From: Promineifilum sp019695075 | GTDB lineage: Bacteria > Chloroflexota > Anaerolineae > Promineifilales > Promineifilaceae | Reading direction: 5' to 3' | NCBI GenBank assembly: GCA_026129185.1 | Contig: JAHCIO010000019.1 | Coordinates: forward strand, 1 to 64,000 | DNA: 64,000 bases | In this document: piece after piece, positions 48,668-56,547 of the stretch | Position numbering within the stretch: the first letter of the stretch is position 1 | Layout of the letters: each line of letters starts with the position of its first letter | The notes under the pieces: model-generated | Told to the model about the DNA's origin: nothing | What the model saw: the letters and a program-made list of their open reading frames with translations, nothing else | The model's database searches: none | Program-made: the position numbers and the translations under genes

Positions 48668-51211
48668 CTAACCTTGCTCATTAGTCTGTTGTTCCCGCGT
48701 CAGAATCGCCAGCAATTGCCGCGTGACCTCCTTGGTGTCCGGGCCGATGTCGCCGGGCGGGCCGACGCAGGCCGGGCAGCCGGAGCGGCACTGGCAATCG
48801 CGCACCAGTTCCAGCGCGGCGGCCAGCAACTCGTCGTGCAGCTCGTAGAGCCGCTGGCTAAAACCCACGCCGGCGGGCACGCGCTCGTAGACGACCAGCG
48901 TCGGCGCGCGCGTCACCGGGCTGATCTGCTCGGCCGAGACGCTGATGTCTTCCGGGTCGCACATCAGGAACAGCGGGGCCAGGTTGCGCAGCACGTAGCC
49001 CAGACCGCTGAGGGCCGAGCGCGTCTGCTGGCCGGCCTCGGCCCGCCGGTGGCAACTGGGGCAGAGCGTCACCAGGTTGTCGATCTGGTTGGCCTGGCGG
49101 TAGTTCTCGTTGCGGCCGGGGACGTAGCCGTATTCGCGGAAGGGGCGAATGTGGTGGACGTGCAACAGGAACTCCTCGGCGCTGGCCCCGCACGTGCGGC
49201 AGCGGTGGTTGTCGCGCTCCAGGACGAGTTGCCGCTGCTGGGACCAGTTCGGGCCGTAGTCGTTGGGCCGCAGCAAGATGCCCAGGTCTTGCAGCCGGTC
49301 GGTCAGGGCTTCGCTGAACACCAGCCAGTAGCCGGTCGTCTCTAGCGTCATGGCCGGCAGATCGATCTGGCCATAGCCAAGTGTCTCGTGGGTATAGCGG
49401 CGGATCTTGCGGTAGCCGGTGGCCTGAGTGACGACCGTGGTCTCGCCGTGGGCGACAAGCAGGCCACCCTCGATGCGCTCAGCGACCGGCTCCAGGCGGC
49501 GGATGCTGCTGCCGGCAACGGCGCGGGTGTAGTAGTCAACGTTGACCGGACGCACGCTGGCGATGCGGCCGTCCCAGTCAAGTTGCTCCACCAGGTAGGT
49601 CTGCGCCTGGTGCATGTAGATAGCCCCCTCGTAGACGAGCATGGGCGCGCTATCCAGATCCACCTGGCCAATGACGTTCGGTTGCTCCTCGCTGATGTCC
49701 TGGATGACCACGGTCTCGTCGCCGCCGGTGCGCAGCGAGACGCCGGTGGCCGGGGCGTCGCCGACGTAGTGGTACTGGTCGCGGCTGGCGTACAGATCGC
49801 CGGCGCGGGCCAATTCCTCCAGCACCGGCCCGACGCGCGCGAAGCCGCCAAAGGACTCGTCGGCGGTGAAAGGCAGTTCGTAGGCCGCGCAGAGCAGATG
49901 GCGGGTCAGGATGGGCAGGTTGTCGGGGTTGGTCAGGGCATACTCCGGCGAGCGGCCGAAGAGAAAGCGCGGGTGCAGGCAGAGGTACTGGTCCAGCGCG
50001 CTGCTGCCGGCGACGAGGATGGCCGCCGAGCGTTCGGCGCGGCGGCCGGCGCGGCCGACCTGCTGCCACGTGCTGGCCACCGTGCCGGGGTAGCCGGTCA
50101 GCACGGCGGCATCGAGCTGGCCGATGTCGATACCCAACTCCAGGGCGTTGGTGGCCACGACGCCGCGCACCGTGCCGTGGCGCAGCCCGGCCTCGATCTC
50201 GCGCCGCTCCAGGGGCAGGTAGCCGCCGCGGTAGCCGGCGACGAAGGTATCACCGCGGTTCTGATAGGCCAGGTCGTCGCGCAGATAGCCGAGCAGCAGT
50301 TCAACCGTCTGCCGGGCGCGGGCGAAGACGATGGTCTGGATATCCTGACTGAGGAAAGTCACGGCGGCGTCCTTGGCCGTCAGCACCGTGCTGGCTCGCA
50401 GGCCAAGCTCCTCGTTGATGATGGGCGGGTTGTAGAGGATGAAGTCCTTGGCCCCGCGCGGCGCGCCGTTCTGAGACTCATCGACAAGGGTGAACGGCTG
50501 TTCGATTAAACGTTCGGCGTGCTCGGCCGGGTTGGCGATGGTCGCCGAGGCACAAATGAAGCGCGGATCGCTGCCATAGAAGCGGCACAGGCGTTGCAGG
50601 CGGCGCAGAACGTTGGCCACGTGGCTGCCGAAGACGCCGCGGTAGATGTGGATTTCGTCGACGACGACGTACTCCAGCGCGCCGAAGAGCGCTCGCCACG
50701 ATGGATGGAAGGGCAGGATGCCGGCGTGGAGCATGTCGGGGTTGGTGATGAGGACGCCGCCGGCGCTGCGCACGGCCGAGCGCTTGCCGCGCGGCGTGTC
50801 GCCGTCGTAGGTGTTGACGGCCACTGGCAGGCGCGCGGCGGCGATCAGGCCGGCCGTCTCCGCCTCCTGGTCATGGGCCAGCGCCTTGGTGGGGAAGAGG
50901 TAGAGGGCGCGGGCGTCGGGGCGCTCCAGCAGCCGTTGCAGGACGGGCAGGGTGTAGGCCAACGACTTGCCGCTGGCCGTGGCCGTGCTGACGATGACAT
51001 TCTCGCCGCGGCGGGCGGCCTCAATGGCTGCGGCCTGGTGGGTGAAGAGGCGGTCAATGCCCCGCCCGTGCAGCGCCGCCGCCAGCCGTGGGTCGAGCCA
51101 CTCCGGCAGCGGGGCTGTGCGCGCCGGCCGCGGCGGAATGCGCTCCCAGGCGACAACGTTGGCCATGAAGTCGCGATTGAAGCGCAGATGGTCGAGGAGG
51201 GCGGGCAGCAT
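48668..51211 (-). CDS. MrfA/YprA-like DExH helicase with embedded HNH domain
   Basis: An 847-residue superfamily 2 helicase. Seen: Q-motif region FTHQAAAIEAARRGENVIVS, Walker A TATASGKS, DEIH box in YVVVDEIHIYRG, motif III-like CASATIANP, and C-terminal helicase motifs TNALELGIDIGQLD and QQVGRAGRR. The C-terminal DUF1998/MZB part ends with the zinc cluster CQCRSGCPAC, as in MrfA (YprA), a DNA repair helicase. Between the two, residues about 655-725 form an HNH domain: CRTCG (Cys671, Cys674), LHVHHIRPF and LCPSCHRRAE. The ATG overlaps the stop of the PIN gene (TGATG), linking it to the Phd-PIN pair. Confidence 0.9.
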   Translation of the reverse strand: MLPALLDHLRFNRDFMANVVAWERIPPRPARTAPLPEWLDPRLAAALHGRGIDRLFTHQAAAIEAARRGENVIVSTATASGKSLAYTLPVLQRLLERPDARALYLFPTKALAHDQEAETAGLIAAARLPVAVNTYDGDTPRGKRSAVRSAGGVLITNPDMLHAGILPFHPSWRALFGALEYVVVDEIHIYRGVFGSHVANVLRRLQRLCRFYGSDPRFICASATIANPAEHAERLIEQPFTLVDESQNGAPRGAKDFILYNPPIINEELGLRASTVLTAKDAAVTFLSQDIQTIVFARARQTVELLLGYLRDDLAYQNRGDTFVAGYRGGYLPLERREIEAGLRHGTVRGVVATNALELGIDIGQLDAAVLTGYPGTVASTWQQVGRAGRRAERSAAILVAGSSALDQYLCLHPRFLFGRSPEYALTNPDNLPILTRHLLCAAYELPFTADESFGGFARVGPVLEELARAGDLYASRDQYHYVGDAPATGVSLRTGGDETVVIQDISEEQPNVIGQVDLDSAPMLVYEGAIYMHQAQTYLVEQLDWDGRIASVRPVNVDYYTRAVAGSSIRRLEPVAERIEGGLLVAHGETTVVTQATGYRKIRRYTHETLGYGQIDLPAMTLETTGYWLVFSEALTDRLQDLGILLRPNDYGPNWSQQRQLVLERDNHRCRTCGASAEEFLLHVHHIRPFREYGYVPGRNENYRQANQIDNLVTLCPSCHRRAEAGQQTRSALSGLGYVLRNLAPLFLMCDPEDISVSAEQISPVTRAPTLVVYERVPAGVGFSQRLYELHDELLAAALELVRDCQCRSGCPACVGPPGDIGPDTKEVTRQLLAILTREQQTNEQG

Positions 51212-51744
51212 CACCTTCTCCTGGCCTGGGCCACTTTTATGGCGGTGTCGCGATTGAGGCACAAAGTTGATTGAACGGCTTCCAAAGCCGTGGGGCTGAA
51301 GCGAGCCACGATTTGCTCGACAGTCAGACGGCTCAATTGCAGGCCGACGAGGAACTGCCCCGGATTGACGATGCAGATATCCTGATAGTGGTGCAGGTCC
51401 AGTAAATCGCGATCGCTGCTGACAAGATAATCGGCCTGTCCCTCGACGGCACAGGCCAGGAAGACATCATCTTTAGGATCGCGGCACGCGCCCGTGACGG
51501 TCATCTGGCCCGGAACGTGCCATGAGTGATGCTCCAGTTCATCGGCAATCCAGGTCAAAGGTGCTTCGGCTCGCGCCCGAATGCGCGGCCGATCAAGGAC
51601 ACGCCGCAACTCGTCCCGCATGACGGCTGTCGCTAGCAAAGTGAACTCTTCTGCCTGCCAGGCGCGAATGATTTGGCTGGTAATCTCTCCCGACGTCAAA
51701 GCGAAGCTGACAAGGGTGCTGGTATCAATGACGACGCGAAGCAT
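51211..51744 (-). CDS. PIN-domain toxin (COG1569-type)
   Basis: A 177-residue PIN protein. MLRVVIDTSTLVSFAL gives the first Asp, VMRDELRRVLDRPRI the Glu, and CRDPKDDVFLACAVEGQADY with LVSSDRDLL the last acidic residues, all typical for this toxin branch. About 40 residues at the C-terminus (SRLTVEQIVARFSPTALEAV) extend beyond the core. Preceded by a Phd-type antitoxin gene and followed directly by the helicase through a TGATG stop-start. Confidence 0.88.
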   Translation of the reverse strand: MLRVVIDTSTLVSFALTSGEITSQIIRAWQAEEFTLLATAVMRDELRRVLDRPRIRARAEAPLTWIADELEHHSWHVPGQMTVTGACRDPKDDVFLACAVEGQADYLVSSDRDLLDLHHYQDICIVNPGQFLVGLQLSRLTVEQIVARFSPTALEAVQSTLCLNRDTAIKVAQARRR

Positions 51745-51755
51745 GACAACCGTTC

Positions 51756-52052
51756 CTAGCGCTCATCGTAAACTTCATCGCGCGCTGCATCAATGAGCGT
51801 TAGGAGTTGCTCTTCGGTCAAGTCAGAATTGATCTTGGCGTTGGCTTCGCCGGCTGCCAGTAGCCGCTCGAAAAACGATTGGCGCATCGCACGATAGGTC
51901 TTTAAGCTTTGATACTCATTGGCGTCTACGATCACGACCTGTGGCCGCCCAAACGTTTCCACTACGTAGGCCACCTGCTCTTCCTTCACCGCCTGAATCA
52001 CGTCCGTCAGGCGTTGCCGCAGTTCTGTTGTGCCGATCTGGCGCTCTTCCAT
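51756..52052 (-). CDS. Phd/YefM-type antitoxin
   Basis: A 98-residue antitoxin: the N-terminal Phd fold MEERQIGTTELRQRLTDVIQ and YVVETFGRPQVVIVDANEYQ, then a helical C-terminus with LAAGEANAKINSDLTEEQLL. The EQLLxLIDxARxEV ending is typical of partners of COG1569 PIN toxins. The ATG at 52052 is chosen because homology begins there; 52097 is upstream of the promoter -10 box and cannot be used. The toxin follows after 11 bp. Confidence 0.88.
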   Translation of the reverse strand: MEERQIGTTELRQRLTDVIQAVKEEQVAYVVETFGRPQVVIVDANEYQSLKTYRAMRQSFFERLLAAGEANAKINSDLTEEQLLTLIDAARDEVYDER

Positions 52053-52076
52053 CGCTGGCCTCTTATAAGGTTTATG

Positions 52077-52118
52077 ATGTTTGTAAACATTATACACGTT
52101 TTAGTCGCGTTAGGCCAA
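52077..52118 (-). promoter_or_regulatory. Promoter and operator of the Phd-PIN-helicase operon
   Basis: On the minus strand TTGGCC (52118-52113), an 18-bp spacer and a perfect TATAAT (52094-52089). Overlapping and following the -10 box is the perfect palindrome ATGTTT-GT-AAACAT (52077-52090), placed as expected for autorepression by the antitoxin. Confidence 0.65.
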
Positions 52119-52136
52119 CGGATTCTCCTTCTCCTG

Positions 52137-52193
52137 TGGCGGGCGATTCGGGAGAATCGCGCCACGCGGGCGATTCGGGAGAATCGCGCCACT
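52137..52193. repeat. Two tandem copies of a palindromic 27-bp unit
   Basis: GGGCGATTCGGGAGAATCGC followed by GCCAC occurs at 52141-52165 and again at 52168-52192. Each contains GCGATTCGGGAGAATCGC, a hairpin with CGATTC/GAATCG arms. It lies in the 280-bp gap between the antitoxin promoter and the next SDR gene. Confidence 0.85.
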
Positions 52194-52377
52194 CGTCGCC
52201 ATTTGACGCTCATCGGCGCGGTGCTAGAATGCGGTGAGCGTCCATCGGGCGCTTGGGGCGGCGCGGTTGCAGCCCTTATGTCCCCCAGACTGGCAAAGGG
52301 CCTTGAGCCGGCAGCGTTGCCCTGTAAGTCACCGCAGCGAGCAGCTTCACAACAGTATCACCCAGCAGGAGCAACAC

Positions 52378-53127
52378 ATGAAACTGGAAAACAAGGTCGC
52401 CCTGGTCACGGGCGCCGGCTCCGGCATTGGCCGGGCCGTTGCCGAACGATTCGTCCAGGAAGGCGCGCGCGTCCTGGGCGCCGACATCCGCAGCGATCGG
52501 TTGGACGAGGTCAGCGCAGCGCTGAACGCGGCCGGCGCCTTCACGACCTTCACCGGCAGCGTCGGCGACCGGGCCGACAACGCCCGCATGATGGACGCCG
52601 TCATGGATACCTACGGCCGGCTGGACATCGTCGTCAACAATGCCGGCATCATGGACGACTTCTACCCCCTGGCCGAGCTGGACGACGCCCTGTGGGATCG
52701 GGTCATGGCCATCAACCTGGATGGGCCGATGGTCATCTGCCGGCGGGCGTTGCAGATCATGCTGCCGCAGGGCGGCGGCGCGATCATCAACGTCGCCTCC
52801 ATCGGCGGCCTGTTCGGTGGCCGGGCGGGCGTGGCCTACACCACGTCGAAGCACGCCATCATAGGCCTGTCGCGCAGCGTCGCCTTCCACTACGCCCAGC
52901 AGGGCATCCGCTGCAACGTCATCGCCCCCGGCGGCGTGGCCACCAACATCGAGGTCAAGAACCCCAGCATGTTCGGCTACCAGCGCTTGCAGACGACGCT
53001 GGCGATGGTGCCGCGCCAGGGCCAGCCCGGCGAACTGGCCGCGGCGGCGCTCTTCCTGGCCTCCGACGACGCCAGCTTCGTCAACGGCGAAGTGCTGGTC
53101 GTCGACGGCGGCTGGACGGCCGGCTAA
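52378..53127 (+). CDS. Classical SDR oxidoreductase (3-oxoacyl-ACP reductase-like)
   Basis: A 249-residue short-chain dehydrogenase: cofactor motif TGAGSGIG (10-17), DIVVNNAGIMDDF, the catalytic Ser in NVASIGGLFGG and YTTSKHAIIGL with the YxxxK pair, ending with NGEVLVVDGGWTAG. Intact active site. The substrate is not predictable; SDRs of this type are FabG-like or alcohol dehydrogenases. CAGGAG lies 7 bp upstream of the ATG. It stands alone, and the next gene starts 100 bp later. Confidence 0.9.
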   Translation: MKLENKVALVTGAGSGIGRAVAERFVQEGARVLGADIRSDRLDEVSAALNAAGAFTTFTGSVGDRADNARMMDAVMDTYGRLDIVVNNAGIMDDFYPLAELDDALWDRVMAINLDGPMVICRRALQIMLPQGGGAIINVASIGGLFGGRAGVAYTTSKHAIIGLSRSVAFHYAQQGIRCNVIAPGGVATNIEVKNPSMFGYQRLQTTLAMVPRQGQPGELAAAALFLASDDASFVNGEVLVVDGGWTAG

Positions 53128-53227
53128 GGCCGGCCTCCTAACACAAAGCCAACCACTTCTTCACATCTTCTGAACGGCGGGCGGCTACCATCTGGAAAGT
53201 AGATTGCTTTTCAGAAGGAGCCGCCTG

Positions 53228-53959
53228 ATGAAACCAGACCGAAGATTGATGAGCCGGCGCGAGTTTCTCATCGCCGCCGGGTGTGGTTGTGCCGCGACGG
53301 TACTTGTCGGCAGCGGCTGTGCGCGCAATAGCGCCGCCGCTGCCGCCGACACCGTCATCTGCCCCTACGGCTACGTCTATGACACCTGGCCGGGGCAGTG
53401 CCCGCGCTACGTCGATAGCAACGGCAGCGGTTACTGCGATTACTCCGAACCCATCACCGCCACGACGGGGACGACGCAGGCCGCGACCGAGTCCGCTCTC
53501 TCCACGGCCGCCGGCACGACAACCACCTATAGCCCCACCACCTCGACCGCCCTGTGCGACCGGCACTGTAGCTATCCCGGCCGGTGCGCCCGCTTTGTCG
53601 ATAGCGACAACTCCGGCTACTGCGACTGGTCGGAAAGCGGCGTAGCGGCTCAGGCAGCCGGCAGCGCGGCGACGGCCACGCCCGCCGCGACCACGGCCGC
53701 GACGACGACCGGCAGCGCCGCGGCAACGGCCACACCCGCCGCGACGGCCACATCTGCGGCCGCCACAGCGACAGCTGTGGCCCCCACAGCCACCGCGGCC
53801 GCCCTGGTGGTGCTCTGCAACCGCGGCTGTCGCACCCCCGGCAGCTGTGGCCGCTTCACCGACGCCAACGGCAGCGGCATCTGCGACCTGTTCGAGGGCG
53901 TGCCCGCCGACCAGGCCGCCAACTACGCTCAGCCGGGCCGGCGCGGGCGGGGAGGCTAA
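53228..53959 (+). CDS. Tat-exported lipoprotein-like protein with three Cys/Asp-rich repeats
   Basis: A 243-residue protein. The N-terminus has a twin-arginine motif (SRREFLIAAGCGCAATVLVG). Three repeats follow, of the form C-x(3,10)-PG-x-C-x-R-[YF]-x-D-x-N-x-SG-x-CD: CPRYVDSNGSGYCDYSE, CARFVDSDNSGYCDWSE and CGRFTDANGSGICDLFE. The DxNxSGxCD part resembles a calcium loop with a Cys. The repeats are separated by long Thr/Ala linkers. I do not know its function. It heads a three-gene unit with a DUF4405 protein and a small membrane protein. AAGGAG lies 8 bp before the ATG at 53228. Confidence 0.72.
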   Translation: MKPDRRLMSRREFLIAAGCGCAATVLVGSGCARNSAAAAADTVICPYGYVYDTWPGQCPRYVDSNGSGYCDYSEPITATTGTTQAATESALSTAAGTTTTYSPTTSTALCDRHCSYPGRCARFVDSDNSGYCDWSESGVAAQAAGSAATATPAATTAATTTGSAAATATPAATATSAAATATAVAPTATAAALVVLCNRGCRTPGSCGRFTDANGSGICDLFEGVPADQAANYAQPGRRGRGG

Positions 53960-53963
53960 CGCC

Positions 53964-54488
53964 ATGACCACGACCACGACGCGCAAAACCAACCCAACGC
54001 GGGTCAACCTGTGGCTCGACGTGCTCATGCTGATCGTCTTCCTGATCGTCTTCGATCCGCGGCTAACGGGCGGTACGCTCCACGAATGGCTGGGGCTGGC
54101 CATCGGCGCGACGGTCATCGTCCACCTGCTGCGGCACTGGAACTGGATCGCGCAGGTGACCAAGCGCTTCCTGGGGCGGACGACGGCCGCGGCGCGCTTG
54201 AACTACCTTGTGGACGCGCTGTTCTTCGTCGCCCTGACGCTGATCATCCTGTCGGGCCTGATGATCTCCGAGGTCGTCCTGCCCTTCGTGGGGCTGAGCG
54301 GCGCGGAGTCGCCCTTCTGGCATCTGCTGCACAACATGGCTGCCAGCTGGGCCGTGGCACTCGTCGCCATCCATACGGCGCTGCATTGGAAATGGATTGT
54401 CAACACTGTCCGTCGCTACGTCCTGCGGCCGGCGAGTGTCGCCGGGCGGGCCGTCGTCGGGCGCACGCAGAAAGAGGTTACGCAATGA
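53964..54488 (+). CDS. DUF4405 membrane protein (possible b-type cytochrome)
   Basis: A 174-residue protein with four membrane helices: NLWLDVLMLIVFLIVFDPRL, HEWLGLAIGATVIVHLLRHW, LVDALFFVALTLIILSGLMI and AASWAVALVAIHTALHWKWI. His residues sit in helices 2 and 4 (VIVHLLRHW; AIHTALHWKW), the arrangement of di-heme cytochrome b561-like proteins, and DUF4405 is annotated as such a fold. Heme binding is an inference. GGGGAGG lies about 9 bp upstream of the ATG at 53964. It starts 4 bp after the Cys-repeat gene and overlaps the next gene by 4 bp. Confidence 0.8.
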   Translation: MTTTTTRKTNPTRVNLWLDVLMLIVFLIVFDPRLTGGTLHEWLGLAIGATVIVHLLRHWNWIAQVTKRFLGRTTAAARLNYLVDALFFVALTLIILSGLMISEVVLPFVGLSGAESPFWHLLHNMAASWAVALVAIHTALHWKWIVNTVRRYVLRPASVAGRAVVGRTQKEVTQ

Positions 54489-54796
54489 AAACAGTATCTC
54501 GCATCGCCCTAATCTTGCTGGCAGCCGTCCTCATCGCCGGGGCCACCTACGCGCTGGCGCAGAGCGGCTGGGCCGATAGCTTCACCAATGGCGTCATCGG
54601 CGCGAACCAGGCGCAGATGACCGCCACCCACGACGCCTTGGCGGCCGCCGGCGCGCAGCCGGAAGGCGGCGGCGAATACTTCGCCATGGCCGGCAATCTG
54701 CTCAAGATCGCCCTCGTCGCCGCGGGGGTGATCCTGCTAAGCGTCGTCCTGGAGAAGCGCGCCAGGCTGCGGAGGGTGCGAATACTTTTGGTGTAA
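54485..54796 (+). CDS. Small membrane protein, C-terminus altered by IS insertion
   Basis: A 103-residue protein with an N-terminal signal anchor or signal peptide (IALILLAAVLIAGATYALAQ) and a second membrane helix near the end (ILLSVV part of LKIALVAAGVILLSVVLEKR). An IS begins at 54774, so the last codons (encoding RVRILLV) come from the IS terminal repeat. Without the IS the frame would run on to IAV and stop at TGA now located at 56359-56361, so only about three native residues are lost. Probably still functional. Part of the Cys-repeat/DUF4405 unit by an ATGA overlap. Confidence 0.7.
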   Translation: MKTVSRIALILLAAVLIAGATYALAQSGWADSFTNGVIGANQAQMTATHDALAAAGAQPEGGGEYFAMAGNLLKIALVAAGVILLSVVLEKRARLRRVRILLV

Positions 54797-56342
54797 AAAG
54801 GGGCTAGGGGGACAATAGGGTATGGATGAGAAAGGAGTTCCCCAGCCAGAAGTACCCAACGAATTGGCCCGCAAGATGAGTCAGTGGCGGCAGGCCAACC
54901 CCAACGCGACATTGACTGAGATCGAGGCAGCGGTGGAAGCCGAACTGGCCGAGTTGCGACGGCAACTGGTGCAAGCGATGGTGCAAGAAGAAGCCGATGC
55001 GCAGCCCGACGTGCCGGACTGTCCGCAATGTGGCCAGGCAATGGTCAAGAATGGGCGGCGGAAACGAAAACTACAGACGAAAGAAGGCCAAACAATCCAG
55101 CTTGAGCGGCCGCAATGGCGTTGTCTGGCCTGTGGGACAACGCTTTTTCCCCCTGGATAGAGCGTTAGGATTGCTGCCCGGCGCATACACACCGCAAGTG
55201 CAGGAGGCCATCACGCGCTTGGGCAGCCGGATGAGCTACGGCGAGGCGCGGGAAGAGTTGGCCCGGTTGTGGAAGGTGAAGATAAGCACAGGGAGTCTAC
55301 GCCAGGTGACGCTGCGGCATGGGATTGTGGCCGACCGCCTCATCCAGGAGCAGGTGGCGCAGTTGGAGGCGACCAGCCCGGAGCCAACGGCGCAACCAGA
55401 GCAGTTGGTGATGTGCGTCGACGGGGCGATGGTGCAGGTGACGAGCGGGGAATGGCGCGAGGTCAAGACGATGGCCCTGGGTGAATTCAAGCCGTATTGG
55501 GATGCCAAAGAGCGCCAAGTGGTGACCCAAACGACGCACCTGAGCTACTTTTCCCGGGCGGACACAGCCGAGAACTTCAGCCGCTTGGCGCTGGCCGAAT
55601 GGCAGCGCCGGGGCGGGGATAACGCCCACACCGTCGTCGCGGTTCAGGACGGGGCGGCGTGGATTCAGGGGGTCATTGACACTCATTGCCCCCAGGCGAC
55701 CCGCATCATTGATTTTGCTCATGCGCAGGGCTACCTGGCCGTCGTCGGACGAGCGATCTATGGTCCGGAGACGGACGCCTTTCGCCAGTGGTATGGTCGG
55801 ATGTCGCGGCAGTTGGGCCACCAACCCCCGCAGCGCACAGTGGGCGAACTACGACTGCTGCAACGACAGCATCCCGACCACCTCCAGGCCACAGAGATAG
55901 AGGCGGCCATCCGCTATCTGGAAACCCGTTTGCCGATGATTGATTACCCCCATTTTCGTCGCCAACAACTGCCCATCGGCTCAGGCATCGTCGAGAGTGG
56001 CCACAAGGTGGTCATGCAGAAACGGATGAAACAGGCGGGCATGCGCTGGTCCGAATCCAGTCTTAACCCCATGCTGGCCTTACGCACCGCTTTGTGTAAC
56101 CAGATCTGGAACCAGACCTGGCAAGAGATTGAGGCCCGTGTTCGTCAGGATAGGTTCCCAATTCGCGCCCAACCGCAACAGCCACCGACCACAGCAACCA
56201 CAGATACGGTGACAGACGCAGACTGCCAACGCCTGATTGGCTTAGCCGAGCGAATGGCCGCGCGAAAACGACAACCCTGGCGGGACCATCGCTGGGTCTT
56301 CCCACGGCGGGCACATCTCTTACACCAAAAGTAATCGCACCC
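54774..56342 (+). mobile_element. Complete ISKra4-like insertion sequence
   Basis: 1569 bp. Terminal inverted repeats of 23 bp (54774-54796 and 56320-56342; GGGTGCGAATACTTTTGGTG on the left) differ at one position. Both sides carry the 8-bp duplication GCTGCGGA (54766-54773 and 56343-56350). The perfect duplication points to a recent insertion. Confidence 0.93.
54822..56334 (+). CDS. ISKra4-like transposase in two frames (frameshift fusion)
   Basis: The first frame (54822-55160, 112 codons) holds an N-terminal helical part and a zinc-ribbon-like CPQCGQAM...CLACGTT. The second frame (entered after about 55150, to 56334) holds the catalytic part: MCVDGAMVQV (Asp), VAVQDGAAWIQGVID (Asp), DFAHAQGYLA and GSGIVESGHKVVMQKRMKQ (Glu). 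The family reads FP directly into LDRALGLLPG, which needs a +1 (or -2) shift at CTTTTTCCCCCT (55143-55154). Ribosomal or transcriptional slippage on T5/C5 is likely; a disabling mutation is the alternative. Fused product about 504 residues. Confidence 0.82.
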
Positions 56343-56357
56343 GCTGCGGATTGCCGT

Positions 56358-56422
56358 TTGACTTCTCACCCCATCCCGGCTATAATTTAACCAGCGTTAA
56401 ATTCAACAGTAACGCTGATTAA
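56358..56422 (+). promoter_or_regulatory. Promoter and operator of the P1B metal ATPase gene
   Basis: TTGACT (56358-56363), 17 bp, and a perfect TATAAT (56381-56386). Directly downstream is an inverted repeat with 13-bp arms and one mismatch: TTAACCAGCGTTA (56387-56399) and TAACGCTGATTAA (56410-56422), covering the predicted start. This fits a metal-responsive repressor site. The IS ends 15 bp upstream of the -35 box. Confidence 0.75.
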
Positions 56423-56430
56423 GAATAAAG

Positions 56431-56467
56431 TTGCCCTTTGGTAGGCGGGCGCGCCTCCAAAGGGCAA
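56431..56467 (+). promoter_or_regulatory. Hairpin in the leader of the metal ATPase gene
   Basis: TTGCCCTTTGG (56431-56441) pairs perfectly with 56457-56467 around an inner AGGCG/CGCCT stem. No U-tract follows. It could be a leader structure or a dispersed palindrome. Confidence 0.5.
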
Positions 56468-56547
56468 TTGGCTATTGGGGCGGCAATGCGCCCGTCGCCG
56501 ACCGGCGACCCCATTCCTGCGGCCCGCCCCAACTGAGGGAACCAGCC

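Noticed and set aside
52137..52193. Operator of the Phd antitoxin operon
   Set aside because: The tandem palindromes lie upstream of the -35 box, are G/C-rich, and look like a dispersed repeat. The ATGTTT-GT-AAACAT palindrome at the -10 box is the better operator candidate.
54822..56334. Two separate genes (112 and 445 codons) in the IS
   Set aside because: The first ends and the second begins inside one conserved transposase sequence, so one frameshifted product is the better reading. The first 50 codons of the second frame are not transposase-like.
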